Below, piece after piece: positions 35,290 through 46,139 of a stretch of 64,000 bases of DNA (position 1 is the stretch's first letter; each line of letters begins with the position of its first letter). The stretch is from Linepithema humile (Eukaryota > Arthropoda > Insecta > Hymenoptera > Formicidae): positions 28,548,764 to 28,612,763 of the forward strand of contig NC_090129.1 in assembly GCF_040581485.1 (NCBI RefSeq), given 5' to 3'. A program made the position numbers and the translations under genes. The notes below the pieces were generated by a model, which saw only the letters and a list, made by a program, of their open reading frames with translations, did not search any database and was not told the origin of the DNA.

Positions 35290-35404
35290 TCAAGAGGACT
35301 GTGCGTAAAGATCTGACATATGCCTGTCGCGAAGAAAAATTCTGCACATCAACAAGCGACAGAGAAATCGCTGTCAATACTGGCGATACTAGAAGTGCTT
35401 TGCC
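35290..35404 (+). pseudogene. Remnant of the USP/RXR DNA-binding domain (second half)
   Basis: The first frame reads KRTVRKDLTYACREEKFC, the P-box-distal part of an RXR/USP DNA-binding domain. Near 35344-35350 the frame slips by one base and then continues RCQYW, RY, stop (TAG 35390-35392), KCFAM. Compared with the family pattern CQYCRYQKC, a zinc-binding cysteine is Trp and the Gln codon is a stop. The first zinc finger is missing altogether. This part cannot make a working zinc module. Confidence 0.8.
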
Positions 35405-37567
35405 ATGGAGATGAAGAGAGAGCCGGTACAGGAGGAAGGTCAACGCACCAAGGAACGAGATCAGAGCGAGGTTGAGAGCACGAGCAATCTGCACGCGGAC
35501 ATATCGATCGAGCGCATCCTCGAGGCTGAAAAACGGGTCGATTGCAAGCTGAAGGAAATGAATTTCACAGCACTCGCAGTAAATATACGCGCGGTAAATA
35601 TTCACCCCGTATCATGGTGTGAATGTGATCAGATCGTTTGGAAAGATCAGGAAAAAATGAACAAATGTGAAGAATGTTATAAAAAGGTTTGTTAGATCAG
35701 AATACATAAATAATCAACTTTTATCAAAATTTAATAATTTTTAAGCGATATTTAAAAAGGCAATAAAAACCAGAGTAAAAGAATTAATTACTATTAATTA
35801 TTATTAAGGGAATATTCTCCTTTCAAGAAATAAAAAAATCGATTTCTTTAATTACAAAACTTAAAAGTATAATATTTAAAAAATATGTCCCTGAAATGGC
35901 ATACTTGGGTCAAGTAAAATAACGAAGCTAGAGCAAATTCCTCCTTTCAGGTAGTTGCGAGCAACTACCTGAAAGACTGCGAGCAACTTTGAATGCATTC
36001 TTGAAACCGTGTTTCTCAAACTGGTTCTCTTAAAATCTCAAGACTGAATTATTTTACAGACATACAAAATAAATGTCCAGTTCTAGTCGATGCCAAAATA
36101 AAATTGATGTTTTTAATATTTCAATTTTTTAAGGGCTCCCAAAATTTAAATTAATCAAAAGTTAAAATTTTTTTTAAGTAATGCATTTGCAATAAGTAAA
36201 TTTTTATTCTGAATTTTGGTAGGAACAATAGCCACAAGTATGCAGATTAATAATCTTTCTTTTTTGTTTCAAGAAATTAAAACAATCGTGGAAGCTATAA
36301 GAGCACAACTTTTTTGAACACTGCACAAAATTATTAATTATTTATTAATTATTTAACATTGCAAATAATAAAATAAAAAATTCTTGTGTGTGTTGAATTG
36401 CCGACAAATATGTGTGTAAAATTTCAAAATTCTGTTTTAGTGTTCCCATTGTTAAAGTATTGTCAAGCACAATGCAAAACAACTCTTCGAAGAATATTAC
36501 CCTAATTCCCAATATTTGGTAAATTTTTTTTTTGTGTGAAAATTTACCATTCCATAAAAAGAACACACTTCCAGTGTATAATTGCTGTTAGTGGATTTTT
36601 AGTTAGTAGTATACTAGTAGTATAATTTTGTTAGTAGTATAATGCTTTTTCACCTTTTCCCGCCTAATGCAAATTCCTGCATTAATTTGCTCTTTTCTGT
36701 TTAGAACTGTTTGACGCACATTTGCCACACAACGGTCGAACAACTATTGCAGATATTTTCTTGGGCGAGGCACATCCCGCATTTTATCTCGTTGCCTCTA
36801 GAAGATCAAGTGTGTCTTCTTAAAAATGGCTGGAATGAGTTGCTGATAGCCGCCTTCTCCCATCGTTCCATGGATGTGAAGGATAAGGATAGTATTGTTC
36901 TCACAGTAAGTATGACGGTGCATCGAACTTCGGCACAGCAGGCGGGCGCAGTAGGGATATTCGATCGTATACTCTCGGAACTGGTAGCGAAGATGCGGGA
37001 GATGAAAATGGATAGGACCGAACTCGAATGTCTTAGGTAAGTGGCGAAAATGCTCTTTAATAATGTCGTCTTCAATATACTCTTTGATTCATACGACTGA
37101 TTCATTCGACATGCAAAATGTGTATGTCGATACGTATTATTATTTGCACTCTATCATTCTTCTTTCTTGAATTCGAAAGAAACATTCATAACCTTGCAAA
37201 TATCTGACTTTTTTTTTACTATAACACTAATTGAGATAAATCGTAACTTTCGATTTAGTATCGACGAGATTTATCTGTGTGTAGATCCATCATTCTCTTC
37301 AATCCCGAAGTGCAAGGCCTCAAATCCGTCGAGAAGGTCAACCTGCTGCGAGAGAAGATCTATGCCGCCCTGGAGGAATATACCCGCGTATCCTGGCCGG
37401 GTGACTCCGGCAGGTTTGCTAAACTGCTGTTGCGCCTGCCATCTATTCGTTCAATTAGTCTCAAGTGCCTGGACTACGTATTCTTCTTCAAGTTAATCGG
37501 CGAGGATCATAATATCCATGATATTATACTGCAGATGTTCCCAGATAGGAAAATGTATGCATTTTGA
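35405..37567 (+). CDS. USP/RXR-like nuclear receptor paralogue with ligand-binding domain only
   Basis: The frame opens at ATG 35405, the Met just after the ruined DNA-binding domain, with MEMKREPVQEEGQRTKERDQ and then HADISIERILEAEKRV, the hinge and helix-1 region of insect USP. Exon 2 (36705-37036) encodes HIPHFISLPLEDQVCLLKNG, WNELLIAAFSHRS and FDRILSELVAKMREMKMDR. Exon 3 (37285-37567) encodes RSIILFNPEVQGLK, GRFAKLLLRLPSIRSISLKC and FFFKLIGED. Donors GTAAAT (35579 or 35594) or GTTTGT (35687) are all in phase with the acceptor at 36705, giving 262, 267 or 298 residues. The last helix (HDIILQMF) departs from the usual USP activation helix. USP partners EcR in ecdysteroid signalling; a form without a DNA-binding domain could act as a modulator, as SHP and DAX-1 do in vertebrates. 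Introns are kept, so it is not a retrocopy. A decaying pseudogene is the alternative. Confidence 0.7.
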
Positions 37568-37576
37568 GATCATATT

Positions 37577-37704
37577 GGGCGCGTTCAGCAGAACAAATCG
37601 CTTGGTAGCAATCGAACATGATTGGCTCTTACTTTTAGAACCAACAAATCAACGTTAAGTGTTGACTAAACGACAATTCAGCAGTTGTTCTGCTGAACGC
37701 AGCC
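37577..37704. mobile_element. Hairpin MITE, 128 bp, ATT target duplication
   Basis: GGGCGCGTTCAGCAGAACAA pairs with TTGTTCTGCTGAACGCAGCC; ATT is on both sides. It starts 10 bases after the stop of the USP-like frame, so it would be part of any 3' UTR. Confidence 0.88.
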
Positions 37705-38347
37705 ATTGTATTCATAAAAAACCTTTTCAAAAAATTGTTCTTTCAAAAATATATTATATTAAAAAAAAGTTCAAGTTTTTTGCGAAATTTTGCAATATTT
37801 TTTTATTTTGATTAAGTTTGAAAAATTTATTTATTTTTGAATTAAATACTTTTATTAAAAAAATTTTTTTATTTAACTAGATACAGATATAAAAAAAATA
37901 ATTAGATACAAATGCAATTATTTTAAAAAGTATACTTAAAAAAAATTAACTAGATATAAATACAAATATCATTTCTAAATAAATAACTAGATATATAAAC
38001 AACTTTTTTTGAAAGTTTTTTATTTAAACTTGGCGTCATTTTCTGATATCATCTCTTTTGGCGACGCCATCCAAGGTCAAACTGATAAGATCAGTAAATA
38101 GATCATTTTAAACCCTACAACTTTTATTTGAAATATTTTTTATCAAAATGCCATTTCGAGTTATTGATTCACTGTGTGACAGTTGAAGTGGGATACGTTG
38201 TGTAGAATAAAATATAAACATTTTTTAAATATAATTTTGTCAAATATATAGACACTTGATCACCGATATAATTATATGTGAATGTGTATTTCGCTCTTCA
38301 TTAATCACATTTCATTAAATTTATATTGAGACAAATAAAAAGACTAT
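37705..38347. other. AT-rich intergenic stretch
   Basis: No gene or clear repeat is seen. Long A/T tracts run from 37740 to 38030. Confidence 0.5.
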
Positions 38348-38506
38348 GGGCGGTATTCATAATCCGTCTTTATATTCAAGATCGTCTTAAGGGCGGACTT
38401 ATATTCGCTCTCTTCGTCAGACACAATCTATGTGTGACGAAGAGAGCAAATATAAGTCCGTGCTTAAGACAATTTTGAATATAAGAACGGACTATGAATA
38501 CCGCCC
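38348..38506. mobile_element. Hairpin MITE family C, copy 4
   Basis: A 159-bp fold-back GGGCGGTATTCATAATCCG ... GACTATGAATACCGCCC. The flanks TAT and TGT do not match. Immediately to the right, homology to the RCC1-BTB downstream block begins, so this copy marks a rearrangement border. Confidence 0.88.
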
Positions 38507-38806
38507 TGTAATTGTTGTCACGCGCTATTTTATGACGTACTTTGCAACATTAGACGCTGACAAAATTGATTTTTGTTTTATTTAAAAATTTTGGAATGAT
38601 TTAAAATGTATTTTAATTAATACTTAACTGCAAAGAATAATCTACAAACAATAACTTTTTAAATTTAAAAAACTAAAAATTCATGAAGAATTATCATTAG
38701 CGTAATATTATAATTGATGTTGCAATTTATTATTTATAAATTATATAGAAAAAGATTTATTTGATTCAATTACAAAAAAAATTATTTGGATTGATACGAT
38801 CATATT

Positions 38807-40112
38807 CCCTAACAGCACATATAGATACTGAGAACAATCTGAGAATATCGCAAAAGTATAATTGTAATATTCTCAGAACATTCTCAAATCTACTGCGATG
38901 TATGTAGTACGTTCTAGGAATCATCGTATGTCCGCGGTACCATCTTCCATAGAATTTCGCAGGAAGGTCTATAGTTTAAAGACAGTATCAAGATAGGATA
39001 AAAATGGGAATGTTGCAGTAGATCACATATACATGCACACATTTACACAGCCAAGCGCTGAATATATATTGCGCGTTTATATATTGTATAGGATAATTTA
39101 GATTAGGTTAATTAATCAGTCAATTTCTTATTAATTGATATTTGTATTTCAAAATTACGACCGTAAGCGTAAAAATATTTACATAAAACTTACAATATAA
39201 AATAAAGTTCTAGAAGCCTAAGCTAGAGAACTTCAAAGGAACGATACTGCGAACTGAAAACAGTTTTATGTTAAATCATCTTTTTAAGACATTGTTTAAA
39301 AAATAATTAAGAAAATATATTGTATATTTAACCAAGAACCAAAGAGGTGAGAGGCAATTATAATGCAAGTTTACGAACATAACCTTAAAATATTTTAAGC
39401 AAAATAATTTAACAAATACATAAAAAATAATAAAAATATTACAAAAATTATATACAAACACTATCTAGCTCTTACACTTTATTCACTATTTGGTGAAATA
39501 AAACTTAAAGGAAAAAAGAATTACCTTCGATATCAGTAAAACCTCGGATACGTGGTGTTGCGTGGTGTCACTTGATGCCGGGCAAGCGGGAAAAGGAATT
39601 ACGTATGTAAATGGCGCAGGTTAGTGCTGGTCAAGATCTATAGAGAGAAGGTTACCTCACGCGCAAAGAGGGATGAGCGGCATGAGGGACAAATGCTGAG
39701 CGGGGCGAGCGGCAAGAAAGGCAATGATGATCTCATCGGCAAACAGAAGCTATCTCAGACAGCTACTGTTTGTCGATGAGATCATCATGCTCTCCCCTTC
39801 CTTCATCGCCCCTCGCCACCAAGCTGTTTCTAGCTCCCCCCTTACTTCATCATCCCTCGCCAACAACCGGTTTTCCTGAGGTAACCTTCTCTCTATAGAT
39901 CTTGAGTGCTGGTCTCGTCAAACCTGAGATTATACGCGCGCGATAGAAGTGCGTACGTATCACTTCCGTACGTTTGAGTCAAACCTGAGATTATACGTGT
40001 GCGAATAACACTGCAAAAGATATTATAGGATTGATCTCAGTATTTAACGGATAATCACAGTAGAATGAGTATGAAAATGGGATGATACGCAGGATATCGT
40101 GTGCTGTTAGGG
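38807..40112. mobile_element. Non-autonomous element H, CCCTAACAGCACA termini, about 1.3 kb
   Basis: Ends CCCTAACAGCACATATAG and ATCGTGTGCTGTTAGGG, flanked by TT on both sides. The undisturbed block reads CATATTGTTAACC. There is no coding capacity. It contains the nested 274-bp element I copy. Its termini resemble the small MITE at 28530-28647. Confidence 0.75.
39631..39904. mobile_element. hAT-like element I, short copy, target duplication AGTGCTGG
   Basis: Ends TCAAGATCTATAGAGAGAAG and CTTCTCTCTATAGATCTTG with AGTGCTGG on both sides (39623-39630 and 39905-39912). The arms are GC-rich and fold back over most of the length, and the motif GATGAGATCATCAT lies near the centre. It looks like an internally deleted version of the 31930-33023 element. 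Confidence 0.88.
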
Positions 40113-40119
40113 TTGTTAA

Positions 40120-40879
40120 GGGGATGCTGGAGTTACCGGCCGGACATTATATTTTTTCGAACAAGAATATCTTTTTATTGGTTGCATAGAATTGTAAATC
40201 CTTTTGCAGGAGTAAAGTGTACACAAAAACGGAATTCGGACTGCTCGATTTTATTTGGAAAAAAAAGAATTAATAACAAAATTTGTTTCTATTCATTAAT
40301 TTCTATTCTGCTCTTAGGATAACATATTGTATAGAGCTATCTATTTTCGTTTTTTATAAAAGTTTAACAGTTTTAAGACGTTGAATAAGAGCAGCCCGAA
40401 TTGCGGACTGCAGAATAGAATGTTATGGAACCATTAAAATTGGGCTGAAAAGTCTAATGTAAAAAATATTCTTGTCCGACTATTTTTACATACGTGTGCG
40501 TCCAATATCGGTATAACAGATGAAAAAATAACAGAAGATTAGTTCCAGGATAATATTAGAGAGGCGCTATACAATAATATGCGAATATATACACGCACCA
40601 CACATACGCATACACAATACATTCATACTTATAGCGTTTTCGAATAAACGGGGTTTGAACGATCTAGGGTTGATCAATCACTATTTTACTATAAATGCAA
40701 GTCTTTCATTGGTGGAGAGGTTGCAATGACGTCATTAACCAATCTTGGGTCGTTCAAATCCTGTATAATCGAAAACGCTATTAGATTATGACTTATGCCG
40801 ATAATATCACTCTAATTTTTAGTTCCATCGAAATGATGGCGCTTTCGCGTCGGAGTTCATCAGGCACTCCAGCATCCTC
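40120..40879. mobile_element. piggyBac-like MITE, 760 bp, TTAA target
   Basis: GGGGATGCTGGAGT and ACTCCAGCATCCTC are inverted at the ends, with TTAA at 40116-40119 and 40880-40883. The undisturbed block has one TTAA here (ATTGTTAACCATATTG). A 73-codon frame at 40101-40322 is not credible. It contains a smaller MITE at 40632-40780. Confidence 0.82.
40632..40780. mobile_element. MITE nested in the TTAA element, about 149 bp
   Basis: TAGCGTTTTCGAATAAACGG pairs with CTGTATAATCGAAAACGCTA, and GGGTTTGAACGATC pairs further in. It is a fold-back with no ORF. Confidence 0.78.
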
Positions 40880-41066
40880 TTAACCATATTGTTCGTTTCG
40901 CGCGAGAGGGGGGGGGGAGAAGTTTGAATAACTGTGTGTAAAATGTAAATGAATCAGTGTACATGTGTATGTATGACCGCAGTATGTGAGCTCAGATCCG
41001 TGGGTTTGCTAAGCCCCAATGACTGTACGGTTCAGCTATCCCTACGGATATTGTTTTCACTACATT

Positions 41067-41189
41067 AGGTCTGTTCTTTATAGCTGAACTAGCTGCACTA
41101 GTTCACAGTTTATCTTTTTTCCCCCACGTTGAAAGCAGAAAGATAAACTCTGAACTAATGCAGCCAGTTCAGCTATAAAGAACAGATCT
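41067..41189. mobile_element. Hairpin MITE family A, copy 8
   Basis: A fold-back AGGTCTGTTCTTTATAG ... AAGAACAGATCT in the same block position as copy 4. Confidence 0.85.
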
Positions 41190-41480
41190 AATGTATAATT
41201 CACAATCGACCACTAGAGCATCGATCATGGAATTTTTTCCTAAAAGCAGAAACGTGAAAAGTGAAAATTTCACATGAATTCGACGAATAGAATTGTCAAA
41301 TTTACATAAAAGTTTTCATTTTTCAAGTTCTCGCTTCTAAGGAAAAATTACATAAACGATGTCTAAATAGCAGCAGAGAGGCAGTACAGTCGAAGACTAC
41401 GTTTACACGTTAACTTTAGTAACATCCGTAGTTACGAAACTGGCCAATCACAGTCATTCATTTTTCAGAGGAATAGCTGT

Positions 41481-41893
41481 GATTGGTCAGTTTCATCAGA
41501 GAGAAGACTGAGAGTGGACATGCCCGCATTTTTCGTGTTTCTGTGGGCTAGCGCCTCTATGTGCACAAAACGTGCACATTGAACTACGTAGCCAATATCC
41601 ACGAATCCCGTAGGTAATGTCCACGATCTTTTGGGTCTCTTCCGTGCTATGTCCACGACTTTTTGGTTCCGATATGTGCTATATCTACAAAGTGTCGGTA
41701 ATGCATACTTGTAAAACATGATTATGTATATCAATCAGATTTGAAATATAAATACACACGTATTGTAAATACATGTATTGTAGCATTTATTTTTGCATTT
41801 ACAGTTTATTTAGCAAAAGATCAGTTATTTTCAATAACCTATGTAATTTGAAAATGTACATTTAAATTATTTTAATAAATTATTTCTATAATT

Positions 41894-41932
<39 letters not shown>

Positions 41933-42512
41933 TGCGTGTGTGTAAATAAAGTATTGCATTTTTGTTAATACTTAAAAAGATGATAAACTTATAGATATTT
42001 CATACAGTAATAATCAATAACTTCTTTTGAATATTAAAAGCCAGGGTTGGGCGTTTACACGTAAACTATAATAGATGTAAAAATACTCGCATATTAAACA
42101 CGAATGCAAGCTAGACAGTAAAAACAATCTTTTCATTTATAATTTGAGAAGACTATAGTCATGAACCGCCGCAAGCAAGTGTGCACCGCACACGCAAAGT
42201 TTCATTTAACAATTAAGTTTTAAAATCTAATTCTATATTCTTAACACTACACATACACAAAATTTTGTGTACATGTTCTGGAAGACTTTAATTTTTTCTA
42301 AAACAAATATTGTATATCAATTGAAAAAAACCGTGTCATAAAACTTGAAACTATATTGGTTGGATCGAATACTTGTTTATTTTATAAAATATGACTACCC
42401 TAAAAATTTCCCTTTTTAAAAATTGTGTATTTACCAATCCTTTATAAATCAGATATTGTTAAAAATTATTTTAAAAATATCTTATTTATAAAAGATTAAT
42501 AAATAAAAATAT
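41481..42512. other. Intergenic stretch with a TG microsatellite
   Basis: No gene is recognised. A TG/CG dinucleotide tract lies at about 41896-41942. Confidence 0.6.
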
Positions 42513-43552
42513 GCAACAAAAATGAATGAAATAATGAGACAACAAAGGACTTTTTGAAATTTTTTAATTTGGAAATTCATAATTTACAGTTCAATATAAC
42601 AGAATCGTAAAAAAAATTTGAAACATTGTGGTTTATAATTACAGAAAAGCAGGTCATAATAATTCTTTACACGATTCACGTCACAAAATTATTTGCTCAC
42701 GCTACGAACCGACTAAAACAAATGCAGTCTACTAACTTCGATGGGTATTTGTTTCTGATTGTTGCTTAAGATAGTAAGTATAACATAGAAAAGCATTCAG
42801 TAAGCATCGATTTCCATTTATAACTTCTCGTTTCAATAATTCATTATCATGGGCAGAAAAAGTAAAGAAACAAATCTTGAAGTTAGGAAATTAATTATTT
42901 TTTATTGAAAAAATAGTAAATCTTTAAGAGAAATTGGAAGTATTGTTTGTAAAAGTTATTTGACGGCGCGATACGTTATTAAACGATACGAAGAAGAAGG
43001 ACAAATAGAAAATAAAACAGGCCGTGGTAAAAATAAATTATTAAATTTCTCAGAAGAGCGTTTGTAATTAGGAAAGTTAAAGAAAATCCGAAGATAAGTG
43101 CTCCCCGAATAAACTCACTTCTTCAAAATTTCTCTGAAAAAGAAGTTTCCCACGAAACAGTTCGAAGAGTACTACGGAAAAAATTCGCAAACATTCTATT
43201 ACAAGCAAAACTGAGTTGCAAAATAGATTACAAAAGGAATGGCAAAAAATAGACAGCGATTATTTGAAAAAATAGAATCGATGCCAAAAAGACTTGCCGA
43301 AGTTATAAAAGAAAAAGAGTATCCCACTAAGTATAAATTTTATTAAAATAATAATTTCTACAAAATGAGCGAATAATTTTGTGACGTGAAAACGTGTAAA
43401 GAATTGTTATAACCTGTTTTTCTGTAATTATAAACCACAATGTTCCAAATTTTTTTACAATTCTGTTATATTGAACTGTAAATTATGTATTTCCAAATTA
43501 AAAAATTTAAAAAAGTCCTTTGTTGTCTCATTATTTCATTTATCTTTGTTGC
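42513..43552 (+). mobile_element. Tc1/mariner-type transposon relic with internally deleted transposase
   Basis: Inverted arms of about 180 bp flank it (ACAACAAAGGACTTTTTGAA on the left, TTCC-AAATTTTT-type complement to GTCCTTTGTTGTC on the right). Inside, from ATG 42849, broken frames encode MGRKSKETNLEVRKLIIFY, then LREIGSIV, GRGKNK and SAPRINSLLQNFSEKEVSHE with TVRRVLRKKF, a Tc1-type paired helix-turn-helix region. Shortly after comes the family's C-terminal signature IESMPKRLAEVIKEKEYPTK. The DDE catalytic core between them is missing. Stops and frameshifts occur (for example TGA near 42906 and a shift near 43065). Its outer ends are uncertain; GTGACTCACAGT at about 43580 may be the true right end. 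Confidence 0.75.
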
Positions 43553-43648
43553 ATTCTCGACTAAGCGAATAATTTTGTGACTCACAGTATATATATATCA
43601 TCGACAGTCTTGAGAGAGATTATAGTTTTATAAAACAATCTCCTAGCA

Positions 43649-43997
43649 CAGTTCTCGAAATTTGTTGAACATTTCTGCCGATTATCTTCAGTGGAGTGGA
43701 CCTACTGGAAAAACCACTTTTAAAAAAACGCGTCAGCATTAGTACCTCATGGGTGACGTAAAAATCTATTGAAATATTTTCACTTAATAAATTTAATAAT
43801 AAATTTATTTTTAATAAATTTTAATAAATTTTTTAAAATTTTAATAAATAGGGAGAAGAATCCACTCATAATTAAATAGTGCCGCTCCTAACGCTCGGCG
43901 GCATTGACCCTAGCGACTGCAGCGAGCGCGGTATGGAGACAAAAAAAGGGGTATACCGCGGAAATCGGCTGAAATGTTCAACAAATTCCGAGCACTG
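43649..43997. mobile_element. hAT-like MITE, 349 bp, target duplication TCCTAGCA
   Basis: Ends CAGTTCTCGAAATTTGTTGA and TCAACAAATTCCGAGCACTG, with TCCTAGCA on both sides (43641-43648 and 43998-44005). The CAG...CTG termini and 8-bp duplication are hAT hallmarks. It shares end sequence with the element at 45306-45742. Confidence 0.9.
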
Positions 43998-45305
43998 TCC
44001 TAGCAAAACAAGTAAACAGCGAGCGTCTCGGTAAAAATTGAGATAAATACGCTACGCTCATAGTCAGTGTGCAACGGAAAGTCTGTGTGTTACCGTGCAG
44101 CTTCGTTTCACATTTCTCATTTTGCAATATTATCGTTTTATAAAATATTGTTTTTATATATTCTTTTATTTCTGTTTAATTGTTATTTAATTTATACAGT
44201 TTTTTAGTTTTATATTTAAAAAGTTTATGAAACATATTTAACATTTATTAAATAAAGTATAATAAATAATCAGTGGACAATGCAAACAATTTATGATAAA
44301 TGTGCTTATAAAAACTGTCGTAACGGACGATATACTACAGGTTCACATTTATTTAGATTTCCATCAAAGCAAGATACAAGACAAAAATTATGGATACGCA
44401 ACAGTGGTAAGTTTTGTTTATAAGTTATTTTTTAAAAGCATACTTTTGCATATTTTTGAAATCGTGTTTATAAAAATAAGAAATGTTTCTTTAAATGATA
44501 TAAATATATCTAATGATAATGTGTTGATGTATACATATTTAACAGCAAAATTAAAGCATCACCCGTTCTGCTCTCCAAATTTCAAGAGAATTTATAACTT
44601 CGTCAAAAGTAGGCATAATAAAATGTTCTGAGAAGCATTTTACAACTTGAAAGCTTTACTTTTGAGATCGGTATTTTAGTAAATAACTTACTGATTTTTT
44701 ACAAAGCTACATCAAATATAAATAAAGATGCGTCAAATTTAAAAATTTTTTACTTTGAGAAGTTCCAATGCATGATTTATAAATCGCATACAAACGCGGT
44801 TTACATTATTTGAAAGCGTAAATCTTTACCTTTAATTTATTCGTTTGAACGTTGTGCAATTTTTTCAACAAATTATTCAATGTTAAAGTAAAAAAACTAT
44901 TTTTGCTTCAATATTAACACTTTTAAAAGCTATAAACCGCATTTGTGTGCGATTTTTAATTCATGTCATGGAACTTTGCAAAGTTTATACAAAAATTTTG
45001 AAATTTAACGCATTTTGCATTCTTTATTTGTATCCGTATAGTTTCGTAAAAAATCAGTAACTTGTTTACTAAAGTACCAATCTGAAAAGTAAAGATTTCA
45101 AATGTAAAATTTGAATATGGAATATTTTATTATGATCATTTTTGACAAAGTTACACTTTTTCGAAATTTGCCTATTTTTAGAGAGCAGAATGAGTGATAC
45201 TTTAATTTTGCTGTCAAATGTATAAGTAAAAGTAGCAATCTTAAATTTGTTTATAAAATGATTTAAAAATGATACTCTTAATTCGAGTTTTGATATTTTG
45301 TAGAG

Positions 45306-45742
45306 CAGCGCTCGGAATTAGTTGCACATTTCGGGCCGATTCCCGAGACGACGCCTCCTGTTCCCCCACTACCGCTCGGCCGCTGGCGGTCGAGCCGCCG
45401 ATAGCTCTGGTGCAAGAGCGTTTTATATAAGAAATAGGCTGGGTTGTTGAGGCATCTCTCAGAAAATAGTAATATTTTCTTTGCTACATAAATAATGTTT
45501 ATTTTCATTAATAATTAAATATATATATATTATGTATTAATAAAAATAAACATTATTTATGTAGTGAAGAAAATGTTACGATTTCCCGAAAGATGCCTAA
45601 ACAATCCAGCCTATTTCTAATATAAAACGCTCCTGAGCCAGAGCTATCGGCGGCTCGGCCGCCAGCGGCCGAGCGGTAGTGGTGGAACAGGAGGCGTTGT
45701 CTCGGAAATCGGCCCGAAATGTGCAACTAATTCCGAGCGCTG
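45306..45742. mobile_element. hAT-like MITE, 437 bp, target duplication TTGTAGAG
   Basis: Ends CAGCGCTCGGAATTAGTTGC and GCAACTAATTCCGAGCGCTG, with TTGTAGAG on both sides (45298-45305 and 45743-45750). The arms fold back over about 200 bp around an AT-rich centre. It lies in the THAP gene intron. Confidence 0.92.
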
Positions 45743-46139
45743 TTGTAGAGCAAAGTTATTTGATATTTGATTTTTATAGGCTAAAGAACGTATTACGAAT
45801 TTATGGATAAAATAAATTAAGACTTTTGTTATTCTGATATTTTCCTTGTAATTATATATTGCGCAATAGAGAGATGATCTCGGCATCTTTCACGCATTAA
45901 TATGTATTTTATTAGTGCTTGCTGAATATGTAAGGATTTCATAAAAAATTAAACTTTTTGATATAAGAAGTTTATAAAAAAAACATTAAAGAATAGTTAA
46001 ATAAAGTACAATATAAGCGCGTGCAGATAAGATCAGCGGGATTTCGAGCCCAAGCACATCTCACGCACACACGAAACGCTGTATCTGTGTGACGCGCGCT
46101 CGGCCAAAAATAAGTTTAGCGGGTCGACCGAGGGATAAA

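Larger units (their letters stand above)
38507..41480. repeat. Partial repeated block, copy 3
   Basis: 38507-38806 and 40880-41480 together match the block downstream of RCC1-BTB copy 1 (about 21262-22345). The join lies at CATATT...GTTAACC and is split by a 2.1-kb compound insertion. No RCC1-BTB gene accompanies it. Confidence 0.75.

Noticed and set aside
41896..41942. TG repeat as a regulatory element
   Set aside because: It is an ordinary microsatellite with no gene nearby.
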